Source of the DNA: Bradyrhizobium lablabi
GTDB taxonomy: Bacteria; Pseudomonadota; Alphaproteobacteria; Rhizobiales; Xanthobacteraceae
DNA: 64,000 nt
Assembly: GCF_018129385.1 (NCBI RefSeq)
Contig: NZ_JAFCLN010000011.1
Coordinates: forward strand, 1 to 64,000
Reading direction: 5' to 3'
The position numbers and the translations under genes were made by a program. Below, one piece after another: positions 18,037-26,685 of this stretch; position 1 is the first letter of the stretch, and each line of letters opens with the position of its first letter. The notes beneath the pieces were generated by a model, which saw nothing but the letters and a program-made list of their open reading frames with translations, ran no database searches and had not been told where the DNA came from.

Positions 18037-19533
18037 CTACTTCATCGCGCCAAAGCGGCTTTCGAACGAGTTCGACTGCACGATCGGCGCGGAGCCGGCG
18101 ACCTGGGCGGCTGGCGCCGGAGCGGGCGCGGCGGCGGGAGTATCAGTGACCGAAGGTTTCAGCGCCGGCTTTGCGGCAGCAGCGGCCTGCTTCGTCTCGG
18201 TCTGTTTCGGCGCCGCCGCGGTGGCGCGGGCGATCGAGGGCCCCACGGGCTTGCTCTCGGCCTTCGGCTTCGCCGGTGCGGGCGAAGCGCTCGCGGTCGT
18301 ATCGGAGCCGCCGATGCCGACCTTGCGGGCGAGGCTGGAGAACCATCCTTCCGACTTCTCCTCGCGCGCCGGCGTTGCGGCGGCAACGCGCGTCGCCGGC
18401 GCCGAGGTCGAACTCGACACCGCCACGACCGGCTCTTCCTCCGGCGTCAGCCTCGGCATTTTCGGCGGATTGACATGCGAGGGAATCGTGCCCGGCGCCT
18501 TCGACAGCGCCAGCAGCGACAGGCCCTGGCCGTCGCCGCCTTCGGACAGGCCGGTGCTGCCGTCCTGCACCTTGGCGGCGAACACCTTGTTCATGCCGCC
18601 GTCGATGCCCTGGTTGAGCTTCGCCATCGGCGTGCCGCGCGCAATCAACTTCGCGGTCTCGGCCGCTTCCCGATCCTGCTTCGCGCGCACCGCGTCTGCG
18701 ATGTCGTCGGGGATCGCGTAGGGCGGGCACTTGGCCGACGCATTGAAGACGGGATCGCGGGTGGCGTTGGGGCTGCGGATCGGATCGAACACGTAGCGCT
18801 TCTCGCAGAACTCGACCTTTGGCTCCTGCTTCGTCACCTCGAAATGATCATAGCCTTCCTTGATCATCTTCCAGAACGGCATGTTCGGGTTGTTGCGATG
18901 TTTCGCCATGTTGACCGGCGTCATCTTGAACGGGAACGCCTGTAGCTGGAACGAGCGCTGGCCGCCGAAGAAGGATTCGCGACCCAGCGAATAGATCTCC
19001 GCGATCTGCTCGTCCGTCATCGCGTAGCAGCCGCGCGAGGAACAGTCGCCATGCACCATCAGCTGCGAGCCGGTGCGGCCCAGCGCCTGGTCGAACGCGT
19101 TCGGATAGCCGGTGTTGAACGACAGATAGAACTGCGATTGCGGGTTCATCTGCGCCGGCGTGATCGAGTAGAAACCTTCCGGCGCCTGGCGGTCGCCTTC
19201 CTTCACTTTCGGACCGAGGTCGCCCGACCAGCGGCAGATCGGATAGGTCTTCAATAGCGCGAACTGGCCGGAGCGGTTCTGCTTCCACACCTCGAGCTCG
19301 GCCTCGGTCTTGAAGATGCGGACCAGGATCGGCGAGTTCAGGTCCATGTCCTTTTCGACCATGGCCTGGATCAGTTTCGGCGGGACCGGCTGGTTGGCCT
19401 TGGCGTTGTTGGCAAGGGAAATGTCGTCGGTGTTGCAGCCGGCCAGCAGCGCAGCCCCGGCCGTAAGCACGGCCGCGGTCAGAAGCGCGCGTAGCGGCGA
19501 GCGAGAAATCAGCAGCCTTGAGCGAGAAATCAA
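18037..19533 (-). CDS. L,D-transpeptidase (YkuD) lipoprotein
   Basis: Probable cell-wall L,D-transpeptidase. The active-site motif HGDCSSRGCYAMTD is seen (histidine near residue 161, cysteine near 169). The rest of the YkuD fold lies upstream, and the C-terminal 200 residues are low complexity (Ala, Pro, Lys, Thr). I choose a TTG start at 19533. GGAG lies seven bases ahead, and the resulting N-terminus (ISRSRLLISRSPLRALL, a hydrophobic stretch, then LLAGC) is a clean lipoprotein signal with the acylated cysteine near residue 33. Upstream in-frame ATGs at 19587 and 19638 would add an unusual leader with extra cysteines. It stands alone between the ABC operon, which converges on it, and accA. 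Confidence 0.88.
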   Translation of the reverse strand: MISRSRLLISRSPLRALLTAAVLTAGAALLAGCNTDDISLANNAKANQPVPPKLIQAMVEKDMDLNSPILVRIFKTEAELEVWKQNRSGQFALLKTYPICRWSGDLGPKVKEGDRQAPEGFYSITPAQMNPQSQFYLSFNTGYPNAFDQALGRTGSQLMVHGDCSSRGCYAMTDEQIAEIYSLGRESFFGGQRSFQLQAFPFKMTPVNMAKHRNNPNMPFWKMIKEGYDHFEVTKQEPKVEFCEKRYVFDPIRSPNATRDPVFNASAKCPPYAIPDDIADAVRAKQDREAAETAKLIARGTPMAKLNQGIDGGMNKVFAAKVQDGSTGLSEGGDGQGLSLLALSKAPGTIPSHVNPPKMPRLTPEEEPVVAVSSSTSAPATRVAAATPAREEKSEGWFSSLARKVGIGGSDTTASASPAPAKPKAESKPVGPSIARATAAAPKQTETKQAAAAAKPALKPSVTDTPAAAPAPAPAAQVAGSAPIVQSNSFESRFGAMK

Positions 19534-19776
19534 AGATAGAGCTCCACACCCACCGGGACGAATGAGGCAACCCCAACCATGCCGCATTGCCCTGAAGCCA
19601 TTGACTAAAACATTACCAATCGGGCTTCTGCGTCGCAACCTGAACGGAGCCGCCCGGGCCGTTCCAAATCAACCATGGTCAACATCAGCTTAAATATCGG
19701 CCTCGGGGCCTAATTGCGGCCAAATCCGGGTCAGGGGAACAATTTTGGCCGCGAATAGCGGGGAATTCCCGGCTTT

Positions 19777-20739
19777 TCAGCCCAGTTTCCGGCCGATATC
19801 GAGGAATTTCTGCCGGCGCTGCTTGCGGACCGCATCGGCATCGAGGCCCTGTAGTTCGGCAAACGCCTGCGCGATGGCCTCGCCGGTGGTGGCGATCATG
19901 GCGGCGGCATCGCGGTGGGCGCCGCCCGGCGGCTCATGCAGGATGCGGTCGATCACGCCGAATCGCAGCATGTCCTGTGCGGTGATCTTCATGCTGTTGG
20001 CGGCTTCCTGCGCCTTGGTGCCGTCGCGCCAGAGGATCGAGGAGGCGGCTTCCGGCGAGATCACGCTGTAGATCGCGTGCTCGAACATCAAGACGCGGTT
20101 GGCGGTCGTGATCGCGATCGCGCCGCCCGACATGCCCTCGCCCGTGACGATCGCGACATTTGGAACACCGAGAGAGAGACACGCATCGGTCGAGCGGGCG
20201 ATCGCCTCGGCCTGCCCGCGCTCCTCTGCGCCGATACCGGGATAGGCGCCGGCGGAATCCACGATCGACAGCACGGGAATGCCGAAGCGGTCGGCCATCT
20301 CCATCAGCCGAACGGCCTTGCGATAGCCCTCCGGCCGCGCCATGCCGAAATTGTGCTTGATGCGGGAATCGGTGCTGTCGCCCTTTTCCTGGCCCATCAC
20401 GCAGATCGGCTCGCCCTGGAAGCGGCCGAACCCGCCCATCAGCGCTTCGTCCTCGCCGAACTTGCGGTCGCCGGCAAACGGCGTGAAGTCGGTGATCAGG
20501 CCTTTGATGAAATCGGTGAAATGCGGCCGCTGCGGATGGCGCGCGACCAGCGTCTTCTGCCACGGCGTCAGGTTGGCATAGAGCTCCGCCAGCGCCTGCG
20601 CCGATTTCTCCTCGATCTTGGCGACCTCGTCGCCGATGTCGCTGCCGGAAGCCGCGAGCGTGCGCAACTCGTTGATCTTGGCCTCGAGTTCGGCGACGGC
20701 CTTTTCGAATTCGAGGTAGATGATCATCGGGTCCGGCAT
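19777..20739 (-). CDS. accA: Acetyl-CoA carboxylase carboxyltransferase subunit alpha
   Basis: Alpha subunit of the carboxyltransferase that forms malonyl-CoA for fatty acid synthesis, partnering AccD. The 320-residue protein begins MPDPMIIYLEFEKAVAELE and contains GRPEGYRKAVRLMEMADRF-type sequence (ARPEGYRKAVRLMEMADRFG). It also has SAGAYPGIGAEERGQAEAIA and GEGMSGGAIAITTANRVLM, all standard AccA blocks. The ATG at 20739 is favoured over a TTG one codon upstream. It is a single gene here, as accD is usually elsewhere in this group. Confidence 0.96.
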   Translation of the reverse strand: MPDPMIIYLEFEKAVAELEAKINELRTLAASGSDIGDEVAKIEEKSAQALAELYANLTPWQKTLVARHPQRPHFTDFIKGLITDFTPFAGDRKFGEDEALMGGFGRFQGEPICVMGQEKGDSTDSRIKHNFGMARPEGYRKAVRLMEMADRFGIPVLSIVDSAGAYPGIGAEERGQAEAIARSTDACLSLGVPNVAIVTGEGMSGGAIAITTANRVLMFEHAIYSVISPEAASSILWRDGTKAQEAANSMKITAQDMLRFGVIDRILHEPPGGAHRDAAAMIATTGEAIAQAFAELQGLDADAVRKQRRQKFLDIGRKLG

Positions 20740-20940
20740 CAAGGCAATATAGGGAGGTCTGCGCTCTCCCGCGAAGCGGATCTGGCCGCATCGGAGAAAG
20801 CACTATTCTTCAATGATTTAGCGCGTGGTTCGATCCGCTTCTGCGGACCGTCCGAACCCGCAACCGGTAAGGCGTAGTCGAGGCGAGGTCGAGACTTGCG
20901 CTGTTTCGGGGCAGACGGGCGCGAAGTCAAGCCGCCCCTT

Positions 20941-22683
20941 TCACGAAGAATGGCGCGCGCCCTGCTTCATGGTCCGCCGCGCCAGCGCCAGCGCCATCAG
21001 CACGAAGGCCGAGGTGACCTCCGGCCCGCCGACCAGAATGCGGGTCGGGGTCTTCATCTTGTTCCATTCATAGGCCTTGTACGGCCCGTGCCGCCCGCCC
21101 TCGCCGAGATTTGTGACGATGCAGGCCAGTGCCGGCGTGAAGGTCGCGGCATCGGCGCCGAGATGGGCGAGCGCCATCAAAGCGAGGGCCGCATCGAACG
21201 GGTTCATCTCGTGCGCCATCAGTTCGGTTTGCACATAGGCCAGCACATGGCCGCGGATGATGTCGAAAACCCCGTCCGGATCGATCACGGCTTGCGCTGA
21301 TAGCGGCAGCGCCAGGAAGGCGGCATAGCAGCGGCCGAAATAGGCGCAGTAAAGCTCCGGCAGGTAATAGATGTGCGAGCGGGGATGGGCGAACGCGCCG
21401 CTCTCCACCAGCTTCTTCTGGAACGCGATGATGCGGTGGACGGTGGCGAGCCGCGACGGCGTCTCCAAAATCTTCCAGCGAGACAGGTTGCGGAACGAGA
21501 CTTCCAGGATATCGAGATTGAGCGTCGGATCGAGGTCGTTGCCGAACGGGCGCTCGCCGGCAAGGCTGTCGATCCAGGTGACGACGCCGCCCTCGTAATC
21601 GACGTTATCGTTGAGCGGCACGGTGACGCGAGGTTCGTTGGCGCCTTCGCGTACCTGAAGGCCGCTATAAAAGTCGAGCAGCGGCTGGTCCAGCATCGGA
21701 TCGCTGGAACCGGCCTGCGTCGCCGCCGAGAACGAGCACGCGGTGGTGTCGCAGTCCGGCACATAGACGCCAAAGCCGAGGTCCTGCTTGATCTGTTGGA
21801 AGAAGCGCGAAAAGCGCGGATGCGGCAGCGGCGCCAGCGCGGTGACGACGTTCACCGTGGAACCGTTCAGCGAGGCCACCTCCTCGCGGCTGATGCGCAG
21901 GCAAAAATCCACCATGTCGTCGATCGCCCGCCGCGAGGCGCTGCTCTCTTCAGCGGACGCCAGCCCGGTCTCGATGAACGACAGCAGCGCCTCCGTGAAG
22001 AACGCATCGTAATAGGCCGAGCGATGCCGGATCTGCATCGGCTGCCACATCGGCTCGGCAATGCCTTTCCATGGCGGGTTGATCAGCGCGCGCGCCGGCG
22101 AATGCGCGATGAAGATGCGGGCGAGCGAGAACAGCAGCGTCGAGTTCTTGTAGCCGCGCGAATTCAGCCCGGTCAGCGCCATCAGCATTTCCCGCCCGCC
22201 CATATCGGGGTCGCCGAGCAGGTTGAACGCCGCATAGGTCGGGATGAAACCGTTCCTGGAATACGACCGCAGCAGGTGCCTGGCGCAGGTCCGGATCGCG
22301 TTCTCGATCTCCGCCATGCCGGGAGCGCGGGCGGGGGCGGTCGCCGCCGGCGGCTGCGGATGGCGCACGCCGATACCCTCCATCAGCTCGGCCACCGGCG
22401 CCCCCACCGCCGTCCAGTCCGGATCATTGTCGTCGCGCGCATGCACCAGCGCCGCGCGCAACGCGGCCAGCCGCGTCTCGTCGCGCAGCGCCGGTAGTCC
22501 CGTCCGCCGCAGCAGCGGGCGCAGCGCCGGGTTGCCGAGCGCGGTCCGATAGAACTGGCCGAGATGCTGGTCGCCGCCGGAATATTTCAGCAGCAGCGGG
22601 TCGCAGACGTCATAGAGCGACGGCCCGTCCTTGTGGGCGGTGAGCGCACGAAACGCCGCGCCGGCAAAATAGTGAAACCCCAT
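20941..22683 (-). CDS. Uncharacterised 580-residue protein with DxDTTA motif
   Basis: I do not recognise this as a named family. It is mostly helical in appearance, with no signal peptide or clear membrane segment. Near residue 310 it reads VYVPDCDTTACSF, which resembles the acidic motif of class II terpene or squalene-hopene cyclases (DxDDTA, sometimes DxDTT). The length is also near that of a two-domain alpha-barrel cyclase. This similarity is by eye and weak. I start at the ATG at 22683 (MGFHYFAGAAFRALT); an upstream ATG at 22755 adds 24 residues of low plausibility. A CRP-like palindrome lies 81-96 bases upstream. The gene is alone on its strand between accA and a divergent caspase-fold gene. 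Confidence 0.7.
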   Translation of the reverse strand: MGFHYFAGAAFRALTAHKDGPSLYDVCDPLLLKYSGGDQHLGQFYRTALGNPALRPLLRRTGLPALRDETRLAALRAALVHARDDNDPDWTAVGAPVAELMEGIGVRHPQPPAATAPARAPGMAEIENAIRTCARHLLRSYSRNGFIPTYAAFNLLGDPDMGGREMLMALTGLNSRGYKNSTLLFSLARIFIAHSPARALINPPWKGIAEPMWQPMQIRHRSAYYDAFFTEALLSFIETGLASAEESSASRRAIDDMVDFCLRISREEVASLNGSTVNVVTALAPLPHPRFSRFFQQIKQDLGFGVYVPDCDTTACSFSAATQAGSSDPMLDQPLLDFYSGLQVREGANEPRVTVPLNDNVDYEGGVVTWIDSLAGERPFGNDLDPTLNLDILEVSFRNLSRWKILETPSRLATVHRIIAFQKKLVESGAFAHPRSHIYYLPELYCAYFGRCYAAFLALPLSAQAVIDPDGVFDIIRGHVLAYVQTELMAHEMNPFDAALALMALAHLGADAATFTPALACIVTNLGEGGRHGPYKAYEWNKMKTPTRILVGGPEVTSAFVLMALALARRTMKQGARHSS

Positions 22684-22763
22684 GCAGGCTCTTTTCTCGC
22701 GCCGGCGCTCTGCCCCAAACTCAAGTCTTTGAAAAATTGCACGATTAAATGCCAAATACCAGA

Positions 22764-22779
22764 TGTGACCCCTGTCACG
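22764..22779. promoter_or_regulatory. CRP-like palindrome TGTGACCCCTGTCACG
   Basis: Matches the CRP consensus TGTGA-N6-TCACA in all but the last base, and its centre GTGAC-CCCT-GTCAC is a perfect inverted repeat. It sits in the 361-base divergent spacer (22684-23044), nearer to the DxDTTA-protein gene than to the caspase-fold gene. A CRP-type regulator is encoded at 38028-38702. Confidence 0.5.
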
Positions 22780-23044
22780 GAAAAGGCCCGCCGTTTACCT
22801 TCTTATGGCAAGCAGGACGGCCGAAGGGGTCAATAAAATTCATCTATCGGAACAATGGCTTAAGCCGGAACGATTGCATCGCCTTGCGGTTAGCCACCGG
22901 GCGGGTTAAGGGTTGCTTGGGTGCGCTGCCGCAAATTGAGCGCAATTGAACGGCACCACCCCGGCCAATCCCTCAAACCTAAGCCTTGATGGCGCGACTA
23001 AACGTTCGTTCGCGCGCGCCTTTGATGACGACAGGAATGAACCG

Positions 23045-23881
23045 ATGAATGTTAGGCAGCTTGGCATCTCCCGTCGCTCCATCGCGCTGGTCGCCGGCCT
23101 TCTGGGCGCGGTGTCGCTGGCGATCGGCGCCCATGCCGCGCTGAACAAGCGCGCGCTGGATGCGGCCAAGGCGATCGGCACCGAGCAGACCGCCGATCTC
23201 GGCAAGCCCGCCCGCGTCGCGCTCGTCATCGGCAACGGCAATTATCCCGATGCCGCCGCGCCCCTGGCGCAGCCGATCAACGACGCCCGCGCGCTGACCG
23301 GTACGCTCCGTCGCAATGGTTTCGACGTCGAGGTGGTGGAAGACGCCAGCAAGGACGACATGGAACGCGCGATCGCGCGGCTGAAGGGCAAGATCAACAA
23401 GGACGCCGTGGTGATGCTGTTCTTCGGTGGCTACGCTGTGGAGGCGGGTCGCGAGAATTTCATGGTTCCGGTCGACGCTCGCATCTGGAAGGAAAAGGAC
23501 GTCAAGCGCGAAGGCATCTCGGTCGAATCCGTGCTGGAGGAGATCAAGGAGAGCGGCGCCCGCGCCAAGCTGGTCGTGATCGACGCCTCCCGCCGCAACC
23601 CCTATGAGCGCCGTTTCCGCTCCTATTCCCACGGTCTCGCCCCGATCGCCGCGCCCGACAACGCCCTGATCCTGACCTCGGCGACGCCCGGCAAGGTGGT
23701 CGACGATTCCAAGGGCCAGAACAGCGTGCTGGTCTCCGAGCTCCTGAACAATTTCAGCGCCAAGACCGGCCTCGAGAGCGTCTTCAACAAGACCCGCATC
23801 TCGATCACCCGCGCCTCCGACGGCGAGCAGGTCCCGACGGTGAGTTCGACGCTGGTAGAAGAAGTCAGCCTCGGCGGCTGA
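23045..23881 (+). CDS. Caspase-fold (peptidase C14) protein lacking catalytic His and Cys
   Basis: A 278-residue exported protein with a signal or anchor segment (about residues 12-32, IALVAGLLGAVSLAIGAHA). A C14 caspase-like domain runs from residue 55: ARVALVIGNGNYPDA, then INDARALTGTLRRNGFDVE, then FMVPVDARIW. The histidine expected in the SGHG-type loop is replaced by tyrosine (GGYAVE, residue 130). The cysteine expected in DACR is serine (IDASRRNPY, residue 182). It should therefore be proteolytically inactive. The ATG at 23045 follows AGGAA; an upstream ATG at 22946 would hide the signal. A longer paralogue with the same losses is at 44327-45787. Confidence 0.88.
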   Translation: MNVRQLGISRRSIALVAGLLGAVSLAIGAHAALNKRALDAAKAIGTEQTADLGKPARVALVIGNGNYPDAAAPLAQPINDARALTGTLRRNGFDVEVVEDASKDDMERAIARLKGKINKDAVVMLFFGGYAVEAGRENFMVPVDARIWKEKDVKREGISVESVLEEIKESGARAKLVVIDASRRNPYERRFRSYSHGLAPIAAPDNALILTSATPGKVVDDSKGQNSVLVSELLNNFSAKTGLESVFNKTRISITRASDGEQVPTVSSTLVEEVSLGG

Positions 23882-23892
23882 GCTCCGCGCCT

Positions 23893-23980
23893 CGTCATGC
23901 CCGGGCTTGACCCGGGCATCCATCCTCTTCGCAGGAATCCCTTTTTGTTGATGATGGCCGGGTCAAGCCCGGCCATGACG
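23893..23980. repeat. Inverted repeat CGTCATGCCCGGGCTTGACC, copy 1
   Basis: Left arm CGTCATGCCCGGGCTTGACC and right arm GGGTCAAGCCCGGCCATGAC flank a short loop containing CTTTTTGTTG. It follows the caspase-fold gene by 12 bases. A second copy is at 35650-35738. Confidence 0.8.
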
Positions 23981-24020
23981 AGATCGTTTGCAGCTGGTTA
24001 TTGCTTGCTTGCGACGCTCT

Positions 24021-24104
24021 CTCTCCTTCTCCCCTTGTGGGAGAAGGTGGCGCGAAGCGCCGGATGAGGGGTTCTCTCCGCGACCACCGCTCCGGGTGAG
24101 GGGA
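24021..24104. repeat. CTCCCCTTGTGGGAGA repeat, copy 1
   Basis: A hairpin CTTCTCCCCTTGTGGGAGAAG followed by GGTGGCGCGAAGCGCCGGAT and GAGGGGTTCTCTCC. The same unit occurs in inverted orientation at 53507-53655, and its hairpin core recurs at 57279-57309. Confidence 0.8.
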
Positions 24105-24128
24105 TCAGCTCTATCGAAAATGCGGACC

Positions 24129-25001
24129 CTACTTCGCCTCCGCGCTCGCCACCGGCCGCACCGGATCGCCCTCGCGCAGCAGGGCGCCCGCGCGCGCCAC
24201 CACGGTGTCGCCCTCGACCAGCCCTTCCTTGATCTCGACCTGTCCGGCCGACATCAGCCCGACCTCGACGCGCTTGGTCTCCACCCGCCCGCGGCGGATT
24301 ACCTGCACCACGGTGCCGGCGCTGCCGTAGAGCACCGCAGTGAGCGGCACCGAGATGTTGCAGCTCTGCCCGGTGCGGATCAGCGCGCGCCCGGACGAGT
24401 TCACCAGAAACCGCCGCGCCGGCGTGATGCCGATGATCACCTGGCCGAGCTGGCTGTTCGGCTCGACGGTCGGCGCCACCCGCCGCACGCGCCCGTCGAC
24501 CTCGCCGGCGCCGGGGATCTTGATCCGCGCCTGCTGGCCGACCTGGAGCCGGCCGAGATCCTTCACCGGCACCATGCCGACGATGTCGAATTCGCTGCGC
24601 GCGATGATCGAGAACAGCGCCTCGCCCTTGGCCCCGGCCACCGCCCCGATCGCCGCCGAGGACTGCGAGATCAGCCCCGCCACCGGCGCGGTGACGTTGA
24701 CGACGCCGCCCTCGGGCGGGGTGAGGCGGGCAAGCTGCTGGCCGGCCGTGACGGTCTCGCCGGCATCGGCCAGGATTTCCGAAACCTTCAGCCCGAACCG
24801 CTCCGGCCGCACCGCCGTCTCCTCCCGCGCCAGCACGATGCCGGAGACCTCGACATTGTTGTTGAAGCAGGCCTTTGCAGCCTTCAGCACGGTGACCGCC
24901 GGGCCGCGCGCGGGAGGCTCGCCGGCGGGGTCATCCGCGGCGAGGGCGGGGGTGGCGAGGAGGAGGGCGGCGAGAAGCGGACGAAGGGCGAAATGGCGCA
25001 T
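24129..25001 (-). CDS. Orphan RND-type efflux adaptor (HlyD family)
   Basis: A 290-residue periplasmic adaptor with a signal peptide (MRHFALRPLLAALLLATPALA). It has the motif KACFNNNVEVSGIVLAREE, paired lipoyl halves around GETVTAGQQLARL and APVAGLISQSSAAIG, and a beta-barrel and proximal domain ending AGALLREGDPVRPV. It is a clear paralogue of the pump-linked adaptor at 42452-43390, with shared blocks at both ends, but no pump gene is next to it. The ATG at 25001 is chosen because it gives a normal signal peptide; the longer ATG at 25097 does not. It could serve the distant pump or be a relic. Confidence 0.85.
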   Translation of the reverse strand: MRHFALRPLLAALLLATPALAADDPAGEPPARGPAVTVLKAAKACFNNNVEVSGIVLAREETAVRPERFGLKVSEILADAGETVTAGQQLARLTPPEGGVVNVTAPVAGLISQSSAAIGAVAGAKGEALFSIIARSEFDIVGMVPVKDLGRLQVGQQARIKIPGAGEVDGRVRRVAPTVEPNSQLGQVIIGITPARRFLVNSSGRALIRTGQSCNISVPLTAVLYGSAGTVVQVIRRGRVETKRVEVGLMSAGQVEIKEGLVEGDTVVARAGALLREGDPVRPVASAEAK

Positions 25002-25140
25002 GGTGAGGGCGTTTTCCGTTGTCGGAACTACCGATAGCAGAAGGGGGAATGTGGGCAAAGCGGATAAGCCCCTGGGATCGCTTCGCCCTGCCGGCAACTT
25101 TTGCTAATCAACCCGCCGGATATCTGCGCCGGGGTAGGAA

Positions 25141-26685
25141 ATGCTGACGGGTGAACTACGCTCCAAGATCGACAACGTCTGGAATGCCTTCTGGGCCGGC
25201 GGCATCGCCAATCCACTCGAGGTGATCGAGCAGATCACCTACCTCCTGTTCATGCGCGGGCTGGACGAAGCCCATACCCGCGAGGAGAACCGTGCCAACC
25301 GGCTGGGTAAGCCGATGGAGCGGCGCATCTTCCCGACTGGCAAGGACGGTATCGGTAAGGGCGGCGGCCTCGCCTACGAGGACATGCGCTGGTCGCGACT
25401 GAAGAACCGCGACCCCAAGACGATGTTCGAGATCGTCTCTGAGCATGTCTTTCCCTTCCTGCGCAACATGGCGGAAAAGGACACTGCGCACGCCACCCAC
25501 ATGAAGGGCGCGCGCTTCACCATACCGACGCCTGCGCTGCTGTCGAAAGTGGTCGATCTGCTCGCGGATATCCCGATGGAGGACCGCGACACCAAGGGCG
25601 ACCTCTACGAATACATGCTCTCGAAGATCGCGACCGCCGGCCAGAACGGCCAGTTCCGCACCCCACGTCACATCATCGCGCTGATGGTTGAGATGATGGC
25701 GCCGAATCCGAAGGACGTGATCTGCGATCCCGCCTGCGGCACCTGCGGCTTCCTGGTCGCGGTCGGCGAATATCTGCGCGAGAATCATCCGAAACTGTTT
25801 CACGAGAAGGAAAGCCGTGATCATTTCAACGAGGAGATGTTCCACGGCTTCGACTTCGACGGCACGATGCTGCGCATCGGCTCGATGAACATGACGCTGC
25901 ACGGCGTCGAGGACCCCGACATCCGCTATAAGGACTCGCTGTCGCAGGAACATGCGGGGGACGAGGGCCGCTATAGCTTGGTGCTTGCCAATCCACCGTT
26001 TGCAGGAGCGTTGGACTATGAAACGATCGCTAAGGATTTGCAGGCCATCGTCAAGACCAAGAAGACCGAATTGCTGTTCATGGCGCTGTTTCTGAAGCTG
26101 CTGAAGCCCGGCGGGCGAGCGGCGGTGATCGTGCCTGATGGTGTGCTGTTCGGTTCGTCCACTGCACACAAGGCGATCCGTAGGATGTTGGTGGAGGATC
26201 ACAAGCTCGAAGGCATAGTGAAGTTGCCGTCTGGCGTATTCCGGCCCTATGCTGGCGTTTCCACTGCGATCGTGCTGTTCACCAAGACCAATTCTGGCGG
26301 CACGGATCATGTCTGGTTTTACGATTGCCAAGCTGATGGCTTCTCGCTGGACGACAAGCGCAACGCGCTACTGCCGCAGGATGAGAAGATCGGACCGTGC
26401 GCGAAGCTCCAAGATGACGAGCACGACAGAAACAATCTTCCCGATATAGCGGCGCGCTGGAAAGAGCGCGACGGTTCGGAGCGCAGCCGTTCGCGTACGG
26501 CGCAGAGCTTTTGTGTACCGAAGACGAACATAACCGCGGCCGACTACGACCTCTCGATCAGCCGCTACAAAGAAGTCGTGCACGAGACGGCGGAGCATCG
26601 GCCGGCGAAGGAGCTCATCGCGGAACTGAAGGTTCTGGAAAAAGAGATTGCTGATGGGCTCGCGGAGCTGGAGGCGATGCTATGA
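25141..26685 (+). CDS. hsdM: Type I restriction-modification DNA methyltransferase subunit
   Basis: N6-adenine methyltransferase subunit of a type I system, 514 residues. An N-terminal HsdM helical domain (residues 5-150, WNAFWAGGIANPLEVIEQIT) leads into the catalytic domain. That domain has SAM motif VICDPACGTCGFLVAVGEYL (near residue 200) and the catalytic NPPF motif VLANPPFAGALDYE (near 283). A ribosome site GGTAGGAA precedes the ATG. The stop overlaps the hsdS start (ATGA at 26682-26685). It opens a tight operon hsdM-hsdS-brnT-brnA-hsdR whose last gene is of the EcoEI-like HsdR type. Confidence 0.96.
   Translation: MLTGELRSKIDNVWNAFWAGGIANPLEVIEQITYLLFMRGLDEAHTREENRANRLGKPMERRIFPTGKDGIGKGGGLAYEDMRWSRLKNRDPKTMFEIVSEHVFPFLRNMAEKDTAHATHMKGARFTIPTPALLSKVVDLLADIPMEDRDTKGDLYEYMLSKIATAGQNGQFRTPRHIIALMVEMMAPNPKDVICDPACGTCGFLVAVGEYLRENHPKLFHEKESRDHFNEEMFHGFDFDGTMLRIGSMNMTLHGVEDPDIRYKDSLSQEHAGDEGRYSLVLANPPFAGALDYETIAKDLQAIVKTKKTELLFMALFLKLLKPGGRAAVIVPDGVLFGSSTAHKAIRRMLVEDHKLEGIVKLPSGVFRPYAGVSTAIVLFTKTNSGGTDHVWFYDCQADGFSLDDKRNALLPQDEKIGPCAKLQDDEHDRNNLPDIAARWKERDGSERSRSRTAQSFCVPKTNITAADYDLSISRYKEVVHETAEHRPAKELIAELKVLEKEIADGLAELEAML

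Noticed and set aside
21373..22497. 374-codon ORF opposite the DxDTTA-protein gene
   Set aside because: I weighed it against the minus-strand ORF because neither is a named family. The minus-strand protein has normal amino-acid balance; this one is Arg/His-heavy like other shadows.
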